This document shows, one piece after another, positions 33,714 to 44,150 of a stretch of 64,000 bases of DNA. The DNA is from Steinernema hermaphroditum. Taxonomy: Eukaryota; Nematoda; Chromadorea; Rhabditida; Steinernematidae. The stretch is from contig CM059621.1 in assembly GCA_030435675.1 (NCBI GenBank), positions 9,796,001 through 9,860,000 of the forward strand, written 5' to 3'. Each line of letters starts with the position of its first letter. Positions within the stretch are counted from its first letter, which is position 1. The position numbers were made by a program, and so were the translations under genes. The notes under the pieces are model-generated. The model saw only the letters and a list, made by a program, of their open reading frames with translations, had not been told where the DNA came from and made no database searches.

Positions 33714-36011
33714 AAGGCCTGGTTATACTCGGCGGAATATTCCGCGCGCGCGGCATAACTCCATTGTAAATTTTATTCCGCGGCATAAGTCGCACGCACG
33801 GAGCAAAAATTTATGCCGTGGGTGGTTATACTTTATGCCACGGAATAGTGGTGCCACCCGCCGCGTTTTTATGCCATGGGTTTATGCCATGGTCTGCCAT
33901 GGCTTTTCTTGGTATGCCACGGGGAAAATCGAGGTCTCGTGCGGATTTTTGACTGGTTGGTCAGGTTTGCGCACGGAATCTGTTGTTTCTATGAGTTTTC
34001 GAGATGTATCTAGGGCTTTGAGCAGTTTTGATCGCATCTCTTGCCCGATGTTGCGAGTAGTGTGTTTCACATGCCTATTTTGGCCTGTTTCACAAGTTTT
34101 CGATGGTTTTTCGCGCATTTTTCTCCGAACGAATCGAGACATTGCCGACCGCGCGACTGATTTAGAGTGAGAAGGCTGCTCTGATCAAACTATTGTTGAC
34201 GGTTTTTCCTTGCCTTTTCCTTTTTCCTTGCGCTAGTATGCGCACAAGAAAGTCTTCCGCAGTTTCAACAGATTCTAGCGCAAACAGAACTTCGCTTGGC
34301 AGCGCTTCTCGCTGAACTGGGCGGGCAACGTGTTCTTGTTCCATATATTGGGTTGTTAAATTGAAAACGGGTCACTCAGCAAATATATTTTATTTTGATA
34401 AGTTTTTGTCTCTGGGTGAAGTCGATTAGCGCGCTGTTGAGCAGAGTTAACTGTCACCGTACACTATGATTGGCGGCTTGTACATTGCAAGCTTTTTGAT
34501 GTTGGAGGTCTATTTTATTTTCATGGTCATTTTTTTGGTCATTTTTCAAAATGCGAAGTGATGTACGGTCTTCCTATGGTAGCATTTGTGTGATGTACGG
34601 TGACTGCTTTTAACCACGCACATCACTGAATCATGCCTACCGAATGCACCTATCGCTGTGTTCGTCATACATCATAACATGGCCAAACCTCAAAAATATG
34701 GATCCGCCAAATCATCATGTTCTGTTAACTCCAACATTTCCAATCGGTTAAGTTACATAAAGAGGAATGGGGATATGCAGCAGGTAGCTACCGCTCACAG
34801 CTACCATGCCCATATAGTGATTCCAAGAGCTCATTTCTACTTTTAAGAAAAAAGGGCCAAATGTTGAAAAAATGACCCTTGGATTTCTAAAAAGTCCGAC
34901 GACCCGAGGCCGCATGTTTCCAAGTTGACCCTCGCAATGGTTTTTCTCTTTAAGCTGAGAGATTACTGTTTAAATTATCCTATAGCACTTTCTTCGCTCT
35001 ATCTAACCTCTGTCTAAACTCGTGCATAAATATATGATATCAGAGAAAGATATTCAAAATAAGAAAAAGGTTCGAAAATTGGACCAAAAACATATTTCGG
35101 CTTTAAACCCCTTGCGTTCTATGAACGAAGGAAGCGGATGCTGCCCAAAAAATCGGCTGATGCTATTACATGTCAATTGTAAATACCTCAAGTGAAATTT
35201 ATGAGTTTTACGTAGGCAAACAATAGTTGCACGAGTGACCCGTTTTCAACTTAACAACCCAATAGATCTGAAACGAATGCAAATGACTCGTAAATGATGG
35301 CTTTTCCTGCCTTACTTACCATCGACTGCAGTCCCATCAAAGCAGTCTTCTCACCCTAAATCACCCGCACTGTCCTCAGTACTGGCTTATAAGAAAAATA
35401 CGCGAGAAACCATCAAGAGCCTGTGAAATAGGCCAAAGTAGCCATGTGAAACGCAGTACTTGATCATAGAAACCTATTCTATGCGCACAACGAAGTACTA
35501 CGCAGAGTAGGGAATAGTTTAAAACGCATCTCAATTGTTCAAAGCATGTTAGGTCACAAAAACAGCACAAAATCACAAAATCGACCGACCAGTGCTGCAT
35601 GTTGCTAAAACAGGATGGAAATTACTGTAAATTTGCATATCATCCACTCAAAAGACCGTGTATGCAAGTACATGTGATCTCTAGCCCCGTAGACAATGCA
35701 AAACGGACCTTTCACGCCATTCCCAACGAGCTTGACTTAATACCACAACACGAGATACCTGGCGCGCCAAGAGAGTCTACGGTAGAAAGTTGTTCCACGA
35801 CACGAGACACCTGAGGCGCCAAGAGTACAAACGTACAGTAGAAGTTATGCCGCACGCACGGCATAAAATGGTGGTTATACTCCGCGGCATAGTATAACCA
35901 CTATTTTATTCCGCGCGCGCGGCTTATGCCGCACGCGCGTCTTTTTTCGTTGTGCCCTCTGTTTTACCGTATTTTTATGCCGCGCGCGCGGCATAGAAGT
36001 ATGTGATGGCC
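33714..36011. mobile_element. Palindromic GC-rich repeat element D, copy 1
   Basis: Starts AAAGGCCTGGTTATACTC and holds repeated self-complementary blocks (GGAATATTCCGCGCGCGCGG, TTATGCCGCGGCATAA types) near both ends: 33720-33850 and 35845-35995. Copy 2 starting at 36191 repeats the first 150 bp almost exactly. Both have GTTATACT motifs spaced among the palindromes. Ends are approximate; no transposase. Interrupted by the mariner-type element at 34348-35262. Confidence 0.6.
34348..35262. mobile_element. Mariner-type non-autonomous element, copy 2
   Basis: TA on both sides (34346-34347 and 35263-35264); ends TTGGGTTGTTAAATTGAAAA and its inverse. 915 bp, against 917 bp for copy 1 at 17923-18839, with alignable but diverged interiors. 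Non-coding. Confidence 0.8.
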
Positions 36012-36190
36012 TTAAAGATCTCTCAGCTTCTCGAAAGGTCGATTCGTACGTCGATCGGAGAAATGCCCCAAGCACTACCATTCTGTGGCGTTATTCATCA
36101 GTGCACCCATAAACTGGAAAAGAACACTTAACACTTTCTACCGTAGAACTCGACGGTTTCTATCGATTACAAGACTCTCAAGCGCACACG
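36012..36190. other. Spacer between the two D-element copies
   Basis: Short unique sequence with nothing recognised. Confidence 0.4.
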
Positions 36191-36577
36191 TAAAGGCCTG
36201 GTTATACTCCACGGAATATTCCGCGCGCGCGGCATATTAACTCCATTGTAAATTTTATGCCGCGGCATAAGCCGCGCGCACGGGACAAAAATTTAAGCCG
36301 TGGGTGGTTATACTTTATGCCGCGGCATAGCGGTGCCACCCGCCGCGTTTTTATGCCGTGGGTTTATGCCGTGGTCTGCCAAGGCTTTTCTTGGTATTCC
36401 ACGGGGTAAAATGAGGTCTCGTGCGGATTTCGCTCCAACTGGTCAGGTTTGCGCACGGCATCTGCGGGTTCTATGAGTTTTGGCTTATTTCAATCGTTTT
36501 CGATGGGGTTTTTTCGCGTCTTCTCCGAGTAAATCGACGCATTGACGACTGCACGAGTGATTTAGAGTGAGTAGGCT
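36191..36577. mobile_element. Element D, copy 2, left part
   Basis: Closely repeats 33714-34170 (AAAGGCCTGGTTATACTC, palindromes, then TTAGAGTGAGTAGGCT). Copy 1 continues AAGGCTGCTCTGATC; here the sequence breaks at GGCT, where the gypsy element entered, and resumes at 43278 with GGCTGCTCTGATT. Confidence 0.75.
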
Positions 36578-37086
36578 TGTTGTACTAGCACAGCCGTACG
36601 AACGCGGGAACAGGGGAAGAAACAGGCAAAGTCTCGACGACGACAACGACCGAGCGACGAATACGCGGTGGACGAATGGACACGTGAGAACACACAACCA
36701 AATCGAGTGCTTTATTAAACAGCCCAGGGTTAGCTTCCAAAACAAAACACAGGAAAAATCACGTGAAAGCGAGAACGGGGTCCACATGGCGGCGCTCGTG
36801 ACACGACATAAGAGCGCCGGATTTAAGCGCGCCGAAATAAGCGCGCCGTCATAAGCGCGCGGCGACATAAGCGCGCCGTCATAAGCGCGCGCCGTCATAA
36901 GCGCGCGCCGTCATAAGCGCGCGGCGACATAAGCGCGCTTATGACGGCGCGCTTATATCGGCGCGCTTAAATCCGGCGCTCTTATGTCATGACGCCGGCG
37001 GCGCTTGCAAAACGGCCGCTTCTCTGGCTCACGCGCGGGGCTCGCCAGGGTACTGTAAGGGACTTCCCGGCGGGAGTCACACGACA
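36578..37086 (-). repeat. 3' LTR of the gypsy element (with insertion)
   Basis: 509 bp, made of the 300-bp LTR plus a 200-bp Mutator-like insert and its 9-bp duplication. Outside the insert it is almost identical to the other LTR. Confidence 0.9.
36797..36996. mobile_element. Mutator-like mini-element inside the 3' LTR, 9-bp TSD
   Basis: 200 bp flanked by GGCGGCGCT (36788-36796 and 36997-37005); the uninterrupted sequence is visible in the other LTR at about 43188-43196. Ends read inward GACATAAGAGCGCCGGATTT on both strands. The centre is a run of CATAAGCGCGCGCCGT-type units. No coding capacity. Confidence 0.9.
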
Positions 37087-37196
37087 CCTCCTCTCCCGTT
37101 GTCGAGAAGCGTCCTCGCTTCGTGGTAAGTACAAACAAAAAACTAAAATCAACATGAAAATATGGTTACGCGTTTTGGCAAAGTTCCTGTCGCCTC

Positions 37197-38636
37197 TTAT
37201 AGTGTGTGTGAGGCTCCAGATGGTGCCTTGCGGTGGTGGAGTGGAAGTTGTGCGGCTTCTGTCAACAGTGCGACTACTGTGGATCGAACGCGAGAGTTCA
37301 ATAGTTCTTCAGTTGTAATATTTGTCCTTGAGGCTTCGTTCATTCCAAGCAGGTAGATGGATAAGAGGCTTTGGTGTTTTCCAGAACAGATCCACTCAGC
37401 TTGCTGCAGACGGTCACACAAAGCTTCGATCATGGATACCAGGGGCCAGTATGACGTGAATTGAGCCGGGAGCGGCGGTGGAGCTAAGATGTAGAAGCGG
37501 GTGTCTGTGCGCGTTTCTTGTTCTACTAGATCGCCGATCGCACGAACAGTCGCTGGGAGTCCTTGGCTTATCGCGAACGCATGGCTAATCGCGACGACGA
37601 CGTGTGTGGCGTTACGCTGCACCGTAAACGAACGGATGTCGTCTAAATCTGTAATCGTGTATGTGCCGTCTGAAACATGTCGACCGATGTCGAGGGCGAA
37701 CGCATCGCCGAAAACAATAGTTTTCCCTGTGGTGACCGGGCTCGCGGGGACCGTCAGAGTCTGTGCGGTCGTCGTTGCGCTTGCCGCTATACGACTTGTG
37801 ATGTCGCTCCGCCTCAGTGGATCGCACGTAGGCGAGTTCTTCGAGGAGCGGAGGTTGACGCCGTGAGGTTTGTGTGGCGGGATGTTTGGCGTTGGCAGGA
37901 GCGCTTTCCGGATGGTTGCTGGTGGAGGCAACGGTCCTTTCTTCGAAGCCAACCGCCCGGACGTGAAGATCGACGTGTCGTTCTCCTTGGGCGTCGTGGT
38001 CGGTGCCTTCTTCGCGACGCGGCCCGTTCGCACTTGACGCTTATGCTTGCGTTCCTTCACGGTGCCGGCAGGTTGGCGCGGCGCGACCTCGTTCACGGGC
38101 ATCGCGGATGGCGCGTCGTCTTCTTGAGCGGGTGGTTGGGGGTTTTTCGGCGCTTCCTCTTCTCGTTCTTCTACTGTCATCTCTTCAGTACGTTCTTCTT
38201 CGTCGTAGTCGAGGCCTGGGAATAGGCACTTGTCGCAGTCACCGGTTGCGCACATCGTTACTGAAACAGAAGATAGAAGCACAGTAAGAACACGCGCGGA
38301 TGGCGGAGCGGAGCATGGAAACGTGGCCTTCGTGAGCCTGTCGAACCTAATCGTCTCCTTCTTTCCGTTAGGTTTCAGGAGAACAAGTTCAATGATTTTG
38401 AACGGGCCTTTGTTTACTGGGTCGATTTTCGCGCACTTGGTGCAGCGAATCTGCTTTTCTGGGCGTTTGGCGTAAACGAAATCGCCGATCGCGAAATCGC
38501 GGTTCCTGGCGCGATGTGCGCGGTCATATCCATCTTTCATACTGTGGCGAGCTGATGTAAGCTGCTTATTGGCTTCTGCTGAGAGAAGGCTTATTTGCTC
38601 CTCAAGGAGATATTTGTATGTGTCCACGTCGATCAT
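37197..38636 (-). CDS. Gypsy integrase C-terminus with long extension
   Basis: 479 codons, open throughout. The first 130 residues are the integrase C-terminal part with a chromo/GPY-like module (DFVYAKRPEKQ... NKGPFKIIELV). Beyond it are about 230 residues of acidic, Pro- and basic-rich linker, then a compact domain (about residues 300-420) with IVFGDAFALDIG, THVVVAISHAFAISQG and RFYILAPPPLP. The alternation of strand-like and loop motifs recalls an SGNH/GDSL hydrolase, but the nucleophile position would be Ala. That comparison is a guess; I do not recognise the family. Confidence 0.7.
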   Translation of the reverse strand: MIDVDTYKYLLEEQISLLSAEANKQLTSARHSMKDGYDRAHRARNRDFAIGDFVYAKRPEKQIRCTKCAKIDPVNKGPFKIIELVLLKPNGKKETIRFDRLTKATFPCSAPPSARVLTVLLSSVSVTMCATGDCDKCLFPGLDYDEEERTEEMTVEEREEEAPKNPQPPAQEDDAPSAMPVNEVAPRQPAGTVKERKHKRQVRTGRVAKKAPTTTPKENDTSIFTSGRLASKKGPLPPPATIRKALLPTPNIPPHKPHGVNLRSSKNSPTCDPLRRSDITSRIAASATTTAQTLTVPASPVTTGKTIVFGDAFALDIGRHVSDGTYTITDLDDIRSFTVQRNATHVVVAISHAFAISQGLPATVRAIGDLVEQETRTDTRFYILAPPPLPAQFTSYWPLVSMIEALCDRLQQAEWICSGKHQSLLSIYLLGMNEASRTNITTEELLNSRVRSTVVALLTEAAQLPLHHRKAPSGASHTL

Positions 38637-39139
38637 GTGCCGGGTTCGCGGTGTTTTCTCCTCGGATGATCGTGGGCATACGCGGCTCTCGACCGTACAC
38701 GAGGGCGTGCGGTGAGCAGTTTGTAGAGCGATGGGTCATGATGTTGTGTGCGTAGACTGCGAAGGGGAGGCGATCGTCCCAGTCAAACTTCGACAGGGGT
38801 GACTTACGCAGCATTGCGATGATGTCTCTGTTCACCCGTTCAGTCACCCCGTTGCGGGTGGTAGGCGCTCGTTGTGCTCCGGATTATGCCGAAGGACTCA
38901 CAGAGGAAGTCTAGTATGCTGTTGCAGAACTCGGTTCCTTGGTCGGAGTGAATCCGGGTGGGTGGTCCGAACTGCAAGATCCAATCTGTAGTAATTGCCT
39001 TCGCCACGGTGGCTGCGCTCTTATCTGGGATTGGCGTAGCAACCAGGTATTTAGAGACGTGGTCGATCATGACCGCAATGTAGAGGTTTCCGTTCCGACT
39101 AGGCCCTATTTTCAGTAAATCTATGCAAACAACTTCCAT
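38602..39139 (-). CDS. Gypsy integrase catalytic core
   Basis: RNase H-fold DDE core: first Asp in VCIDLLKIGPSRNGN, second in RIHSDQGTEFCNS, then AYHPQRGD followed by the segment with MTERVNRDIIAMLRK and PFAVYAHNIMTHRSTNCSPH. The two pieces are in different frames at about 38843, a frameshift in the catalytic core. Confidence 0.85.
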
Positions 39140-39259
39140 GGCTCTGCTTGAAACAATAGGCTCTAGTGGCTGTGTGGTATTCCTCGCAGTTCTCTTCAGT
39201 CCGCAGACCTCATATTCCTTGCAGATCTTCTCGCAATCTGTCCTAGAGTTCAGCCAGTA

Positions 39260-39823
39260 CTATTCCCTTGATAATAACTCATAGAGTTTGGGAGCAGATG
39301 CGTGAACACCGAGAGGTCCAGCGTGAATGTCTCTCAAAATCGCTTTCCGAAACTTGGCGGGTACGACTTTATACCGCTTTCCTTTGTCGTCTACATAATA
39401 GAGGATCCCCTCCTCTGTACAAAACGGCTTAGTTTCTGCCAGGGAACTCGCCGATACTGTGCTGTGGTCTTCTGGACACAGAGACGACCGAAGTCGCTCT
39501 AGTTGAGGGTCTTCGCTCAGCGCTTCCTTCCATTCCTCTTCTGAATACTGCAGTGCATAGACTGTGTCTGGAGCGGGTGCGCTCGCTTTGCCTAAAGCAC
39601 GTGAAAGTGCGTCTGCGATGACGTTTTTCTTGCCTTCGAGATACTTGATCTCGAGTCTGTAATAAGGTATCAATTCCGCTAAGATGCGATTTGTCCTCTT
39701 ATTGTCTGAACTGCCTTTCCGGAACATGCCCTCGAGAGGCTTGTGGTCCGTGAGCACGGTTATCGTGTGTGACGCGTCGACAATGTACTGTCCAAGCTTC
39801 GAAATAGCGAAGTAGATAGCCAA
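39260..39823 (-). CDS. Gypsy RNase H and integrase zinc-binding segment
   Basis: RNase H C-terminal part (ITVLTDHKPLEGMF, YRLEIKYLEGKKNVIADALS) followed by the HHCC-type region (FRKAILRDIHAGPLGVHASA). Stops at 39260. Confidence 0.85.
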   Translation of the reverse strand: MAIYFAISKLGQYIVDASHTITVLTDHKPLEGMFRKGSSDNKRTNRILAELIPYYRLEIKYLEGKKNVIADALSRALGKASAPAPDTVYALQYSEEEWKEALSEDPQLERLRSSLCPEDHSTVSASSLAETKPFCTEEGILYYVDDKGKRYKVVPAKFRKAILRDIHAGPLGVHASAPKLYELLSRE

Positions 39824-39828
39824 GGCTT

Positions 39829-40708
39829 CTAAATCTGTGGCCGAGTACTTCCGTTCTGCCTCGGAGCATCGGCGAGAGACGAAGTGGATCGGGCGGAGAT
39901 AGTGTTTCCGTCTGGTTGGCAGAAGACTCCTCCCAATCCGTCCGTAGTAGCATCTGTCATGATTACGAACCTACGCTTCTCGTCCGACTCCGCGGCTTTG
40001 TAGTCTGGGAATGTGAACTTCCTGTTGTAGGAGGCAAGTCCGAGGAAGCGTTGCAGCTCGGTGACGGTGTTCGGTGTCGGGCAGTCTCTTATCGGTGCCA
40101 CTTTGTCGGGATTGCAAACTCCGTCGGTCGTCAGGAGGTGTCCTAGGAAGGGGACTTCCTGCCTCGCAAATTGGCATTTCTTCGCTATCAAACGTAATCC
40201 TGCTTCCGATATGCGCGTCAACACGAGTCGGAGATGTTCGGTGTGTTCTTCCCAGCTTTCTGACGCTACAAGGATGTCATCAATGTAAACAAAGACAAAC
40301 TGGTCCAACATGTCGTGGAATAGGCTCTCGATGAACCGTTGAAACGTCGCCACAGCGTTCGTCAATCCAAATGACATTACGGTGAACTCATAGAGTCCGC
40401 TAGGCGATGAAAAGGCGGTCTTCTCGATTGAATCTGCTTCCATGCGGATTTGCCAGTATCCTGAATGAAGGTCAAACGTGCTGAAAAAAACGTCTATTAT
40501 GAAATGATGACAACAAGTTGTCAATGTGCGGTGTTGGGTATGCGTCTTTGACGGTGACCGCATTCAGTTTGCGATAGTCAACACACATTCTGATCGAACC
40601 ATCCTTCTTTCGTACCAGAACCAGCGGGCTGGCCCAGGGAGAATGTGATTTACGGATGATACCTTGCCGAGGATACTGCTGTACCATTTCCATCACTTTC
40701 TCCTTCAT
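39829..40708 (-). CDS. Gypsy reverse transcriptase
   Basis: Fingers and palm: WASPLVLVRKKDGSIRMCVD, YRKLNAVTVKDAYPTPHIDN, then in a second frame FDLHSGYWQIRM, the LTNAVATFQRFIE segment, catalytic FVYIDDILVAS and thumb GLASYNRKF. A frameshift lies near 40480-40500 and another near 39850, so the polyprotein is broken. Confidence 0.9.
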
Positions 40709-40795
40709 CGGGTACGGGATTTGTCGTGCTTTTCCCTTGATCGGTGCGCTTGACTCAGTGTCGATCTTGTGCTTGACGAGTTCCGATACTGCGGT

Positions 40796-42037
40796 TCAGA
40801 GGTTGTCGTTCATTCCTGCGGAGGCTCCTTGGACTTGTTGGAGCAGTTCGTTGATGCGTTCCTGAGGCGCGAGGTCGACTGGCGATCCTCCTGCCATGGT
40901 GAACGGCATGTCACTTGCGTCTTCTCCGCTGTTGATGACACCAACGCTGTGTGTGTATGACGGTTTGTTGCGCTGTCGATCCTCGCCGTAGATCTTATCA
41001 ATCTGAGCGGCGTAGCCTAGGATTGCTCCTTCCTCGAGGCGGATGGCTTTATCACCTGTGTTGTACACTGTCCACGGCTGGCTAGACGTGCTCATCGGTT
41101 CTACTAGAGCTGGATCAGTATCGACCGTGCAGTTCAGTGTGTCAGTGTGCTCTAGGACGTAAGTCTGTCCGTTCTGTGCCGGGAACGAGACCGAAACGAG
41201 CTTCTTCGAATGTGGGGGAAGCGTGAGTGTATGCAGCACACGTACTGGCTCATTTTGTCTTCGCTGGTGTCGGCTGGGCGGCAGCAGTGAAAGCGATGGG
41301 ATTGACAAGTGCTCCTTATCCTCCCTGTTGTAGAGCTCGAAGTGTAGGCGGTGCAGAAGATCTGTGCCGATGATCAAGTCATGGCCGAATGTGTCTGCAG
41401 CTACAACGATGCGCGTTTTTAGCGGCTTTTTCTCCTTGTACTGTACTGGTACGGTCACTTCGCCGATTATCTTCATCGGGAGGCCGTTGGACGCGAGACA
41501 CGGGGTCTCCAGAGGTCGCAACTTATCCTCGGTGTTAGCCACTTTCGACCAACAGCCCTGCGAGAGTACGGTGACTGAGGCACCTGTGTCTACTAGTCCT
41601 CTACAAAGTTGTCCGTTAACAGTCAGGACTAGCGTTGGGACAAAGTCTGGATGTTCCGGAGTTTCCGACGGGCTCTTTTTTACGACTGCGTTGGGTTTAG
41701 CCGAGATCTGATTCGTGCGACGCCCTTGATGAGTGTTCGCGGTCCCGCCACTGTTCGCCTGTGCGGTCATCGGTGTAAACCGGTGTTCCTGCTGATGTGC
41801 GCCGAAGTTGTGCGGCTGTCTTCCTGCGGGATTTTGGCTCCGAAGCTTACGACATTCTGATACGTGGTGACCAGGAATCTGGCAGTGTGAGCAGAAGCTT
41901 TGCTGGAACGATACTGCGCGCTGTGGCGGCTGTCGTTGGGGATTTATGGTGCGTCGCGGGGTGGCGTACGAGTTACTCTGTGGTCGGGCGCTAGCACGGC
42001 TGTGTTGTGGTTGCGTGGCGGTCAGAGTGGCTTCCAT
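40796..42037 (-). CDS. Gypsy nucleocapsid and aspartic protease
   Basis: CCHC zinc knuckle CSHCQIPGHHVSEC near the N-terminus, then the protease active site LCRGLVDTGASVTVLSQG (DTGA) and flap region. 413 codons. Linked to the upstream gag frame across a frame change near 42050-42130. Confidence 0.88.
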   Translation of the reverse strand: MEATLTATQPQHSRASARPQSNSYATPRRTINPQRQPPQRAVSFQQSFCSHCQIPGHHVSECRKLRSQNPAGRQPHNFGAHQQEHRFTPMTAQANSGGTANTHQGRRTNQISAKPNAVVKKSPSETPEHPDFVPTLVLTVNGQLCRGLVDTGASVTVLSQGCWSKVANTEDKLRPLETPCLASNGLPMKIIGEVTVPVQYKEKKPLKTRIVVAADTFGHDLIIGTDLLHRLHFELYNREDKEHLSIPSLSLLPPSRHQRRQNEPVRVLHTLTLPPHSKKLVSVSFPAQNGQTYVLEHTDTLNCTVDTDPALVEPMSTSSQPWTVYNTGDKAIRLEEGAILGYAAQIDKIYGEDRQRNKPSYTHSVGVINSGEDASDMPFTMAGGSPVDLAPQERINELLQQVQGASAGMNDNL

Positions 42038-42138
42038 TGTGATGGCTTGCGCTACTTTTTCCTCGAACGTTAGTCCTTGCAGAGCGGAGATTGATGACGC
42101 AAGTATTTGGTCATTTAATCCTTTTAGGAAGTAGTTGT

Positions 42139-42741
42139 TTAGGAAGCGCTCTGTGGATTGTCTGTGCCTGCGAAAGCGAGGCGGACTTCCTTTGCGACGC
42201 GGTCGCTGTAACTCGTCAGAGTCTCTTTAGGTTGGCGTTGGATGCCTTCCTGCAGGCGCTGGTGGGCTTCGATCCCTTCAGTGCTCGCGGCTGCGATCTG
42301 ATGGGCTAGGTCAGCCTTGATCAACCTGTACGCTTGCGTGCCGTTCTCGACTATGTTTGCGACGAGGCGTTTGGCACGCTTCTTGCACTTCTCTCTGAGG
42401 AGCGAGATGCGTTCTTCCTCGTCGCATCCAATTGTCATTTCTTCGAAGCGGCGGAAGAACTCCTTCAGTTTGCCTGTACCTTCGTAACCCTCTAATGCTT
42501 TTAGGTTTTTCAGGCGTTCATGGCGAACTGCGGCCATTTGCCAGCTAATCATTGTCGTCAGTTTGTCGTTGACTTCGGCGTGGCGGCTGGTACTGACGCT
42601 CGTTCCTGATCGGTGGCGTTCTCGCCTACTGTTGTCAAAGGCATATTCGGCACGTGAAGTGCGCTGATGATGTGCTTCATTTTGAACAGTTTGTAGCTCT
42701 GGTTGACGATTGTAGTCGCGCTGGACTGGTGTTGAGCACAC
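42139..42741 (-). CDS. Gypsy gag (capsid region)
   Basis: 200 codons with typical capsid-like helices: YEGTGKLKEFFRRFEEMTIG, CKKRAKRLVANIVENGTQAY, LTSYSDRVAKEVRLAFAGT. The gag start lies between here and the 5' LTR at 42978. Confidence 0.75.
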   Translation of the reverse strand: MCSTPVQRDYNRQPELQTVQNEAHHQRTSRAEYAFDNSRRERHRSGTSVSTSRHAEVNDKLTTMISWQMAAVRHERLKNLKALEGYEGTGKLKEFFRRFEEMTIGCDEEERISLLREKCKKRAKRLVANIVENGTQAYRLIKADLAHQIAAASTEGIEAHQRLQEGIQRQPKETLTSYSDRVAKEVRLAFAGTDNPQSAS

Positions 42742-42977
42742 CCGTGGTTGGAATGGGCGTTCCTGTGATGGTAGGTGGAGGCTGGCGTTTGCCTGCTCAG
42801 GTGTTATGTACGGGCTGTGAGAGTTGTTGGCACCGGCTGCGCGGCGTTTTTACATCTCCTGCTCGATCTTTAACATCTTTTCTTCCAGTTCACGGAACGA
42901 GTAGTTACTCAGGATCGTGTCCTTCGACGCGTTCCAGCTCATTGCAGACTTGTCCTGGCATCCAGCCGTTGCACCAA

Positions 42978-43277
42978 TGTTGTACTAGCACAGCCGTACG
43001 AACGCGGGAACAGGGGAAGAAACAGGCAAAGTCTCGACGACGACAACGACCGAGCGACGAATACGCGGTGGACGAATGGACACGTGAGAACACACAACCA
43101 AATCGAGTGCTTTATTAAACAGCCCGGGGTTAGCTTCGAAAACAAAACACAGGAAAAATCACGTGAAAGCGAGAACGGGGTCCACCTGGCGGCGCTTGCA
43201 AAACGGCCGCTTCTCTGGCTCACGCGCGGGGCTCGCCAGGGTACTGTAAGGGACTTCCCGGCGGGAGTCACACGACA
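42978..43277 (-). repeat. 5' LTR of the gypsy element (intact)
   Basis: 300 bp, TG...CA, without the Mutator-like insert of its partner; this is the empty-site reference for the 36797-36996 insertion. Confidence 0.92.
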
Positions 43278-43526
43278 GGCTGCTCTGATTGAACTACAGT
43301 CGACGGTAAGCTACAAAAATGTCTATTTCCGCGTAGCCAGATCGATCAGCTGGCGGGTCTCAGCGCGAATCGCTGAGACGGTGTGTCGCAGGTTCGGTTT
43401 TAGGTCGGAGGTATAGGGTTTTTTTTTGGCGGTGGAACTGTCATCTTGCTTGACAGTTCGATTCGCAGTCGTATCGTTTTGTTTTGGAACAACTGCTTAG
43501 AGTTTTTAGTGCAAGGTAGTGTCGTA
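43278..43526. other. Element D copy 2 remainder and unassigned spacer
   Basis: Resumes the D-element sequence (GGCTGCTCTGATT, GACGGTAAGC) for about 40 bp, then sequence without a partner in the window up to the TA at 43525-43526 that bounds the next transposon. Confidence 0.5.
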
Positions 43527-43714
43527 TCCTCTATTTCAAAATTATCTTCCGAAATTGTTAGGATCGACCGTAAAATTTCTGAGGATATCGTTGCGAGACT
43601 CAAGGATTTTTCGAAATAAAAAAAATTCGTACGTTCGGTCTACTTGCACTGCCTTTCTTCGCCCGTTTTCGCTGTTTTCTTCCGATGGCGTCATTCGTTT
43701 CTTCCTGGGCTTGA

Positions 43715-44150
43715 TCACTCGTCTTCGCTTGAATCGCTTTCCTCTTCTGTTTCAACATCCTCGTCTTCGCTTGAATCACTTTCCTCTTCTGTTTCTTCGG
43801 CTCTGTTTTCATTGCGCGTGTCCTTACTCACGAATTCAAGCCTGATTCTGTCCGTGTGTCTAAAGTAGCCTTCGATTATCGAGGTTGGGATGTTATTTAG
43901 AATGTTTAGGCCTTTTTCTCGTAGATTTTCGAGGGATAGGGTTTCAGACGGGTTATTTTTTAAATGGTGCTTCAGATTCGACCACACCAACTCGATTGGA
44001 TTCAGTGAGCAGTGGTACGGCGGTAACCGTAGTACGGTAACATTTTCCGGTGCGCAAATAGATTCTACAGCAAAACATGTCTTCTTCGTCGGATCCAGTG
44101 TAATCAGCCGTTGGACCTCTTCCAACAGCTCTGTTACTGATTTTCCTTGC
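43715..44150 (-). pseudogene. Tc1/IS630-type transposase, C-terminal part
   Basis: Contains VTVLRLPPYHCSLNPIELVW, the C-terminal catalytic motif with the third acidic residue (NPIELVW), then an acidic tail with two EEESDSSEDE-type repeats. The open frame extends to 44239 only because it reads into the BEL/Pao LTR. It joins the N-terminal part across the BEL/Pao insertion. Confidence 0.85.

Larger units (their letters stand above)
36578..43277 (-). mobile_element. Ty3/gypsy LTR retrotransposon (minus orientation)
   Basis: Long terminal repeats at 36578-37086 and 42978-43277, both starting TGTTGTACTAGCAC and ending CACACGACA (TG...CA). Target duplication GGCT (36574-36577 and 43278-43281). On the minus strand the order is gag, protease, RT, RNase H, integrase. 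A purine-rich tract (GGGAGAGGAGG on the minus strand) touches the inner edge of the 3' LTR at 37087. Several frame breaks in pol show that this copy is dead. Confidence 0.93.

Noticed and set aside
36797..36996. CRISPR-like spaced repeats
   Set aside because: The units are contiguous and palindromic, without unique spacers, in a eukaryotic LTR between 9-bp duplications; a mini-transposon explains all features.
37501..38287. Long plus-strand frames over the gypsy integrase extension
   Set aside because: Complement of a GC-rich real frame on the minus strand; Arg/Ser-rich composition is typical of antisense shadows.
43330..43420. Possible tRNA gene (stem-like GTCTCAGCG/CGCTGAGAC and GGTTCGG)
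   Set aside because: No acceptor stem, anticodon arm or correct spacing could be assembled.
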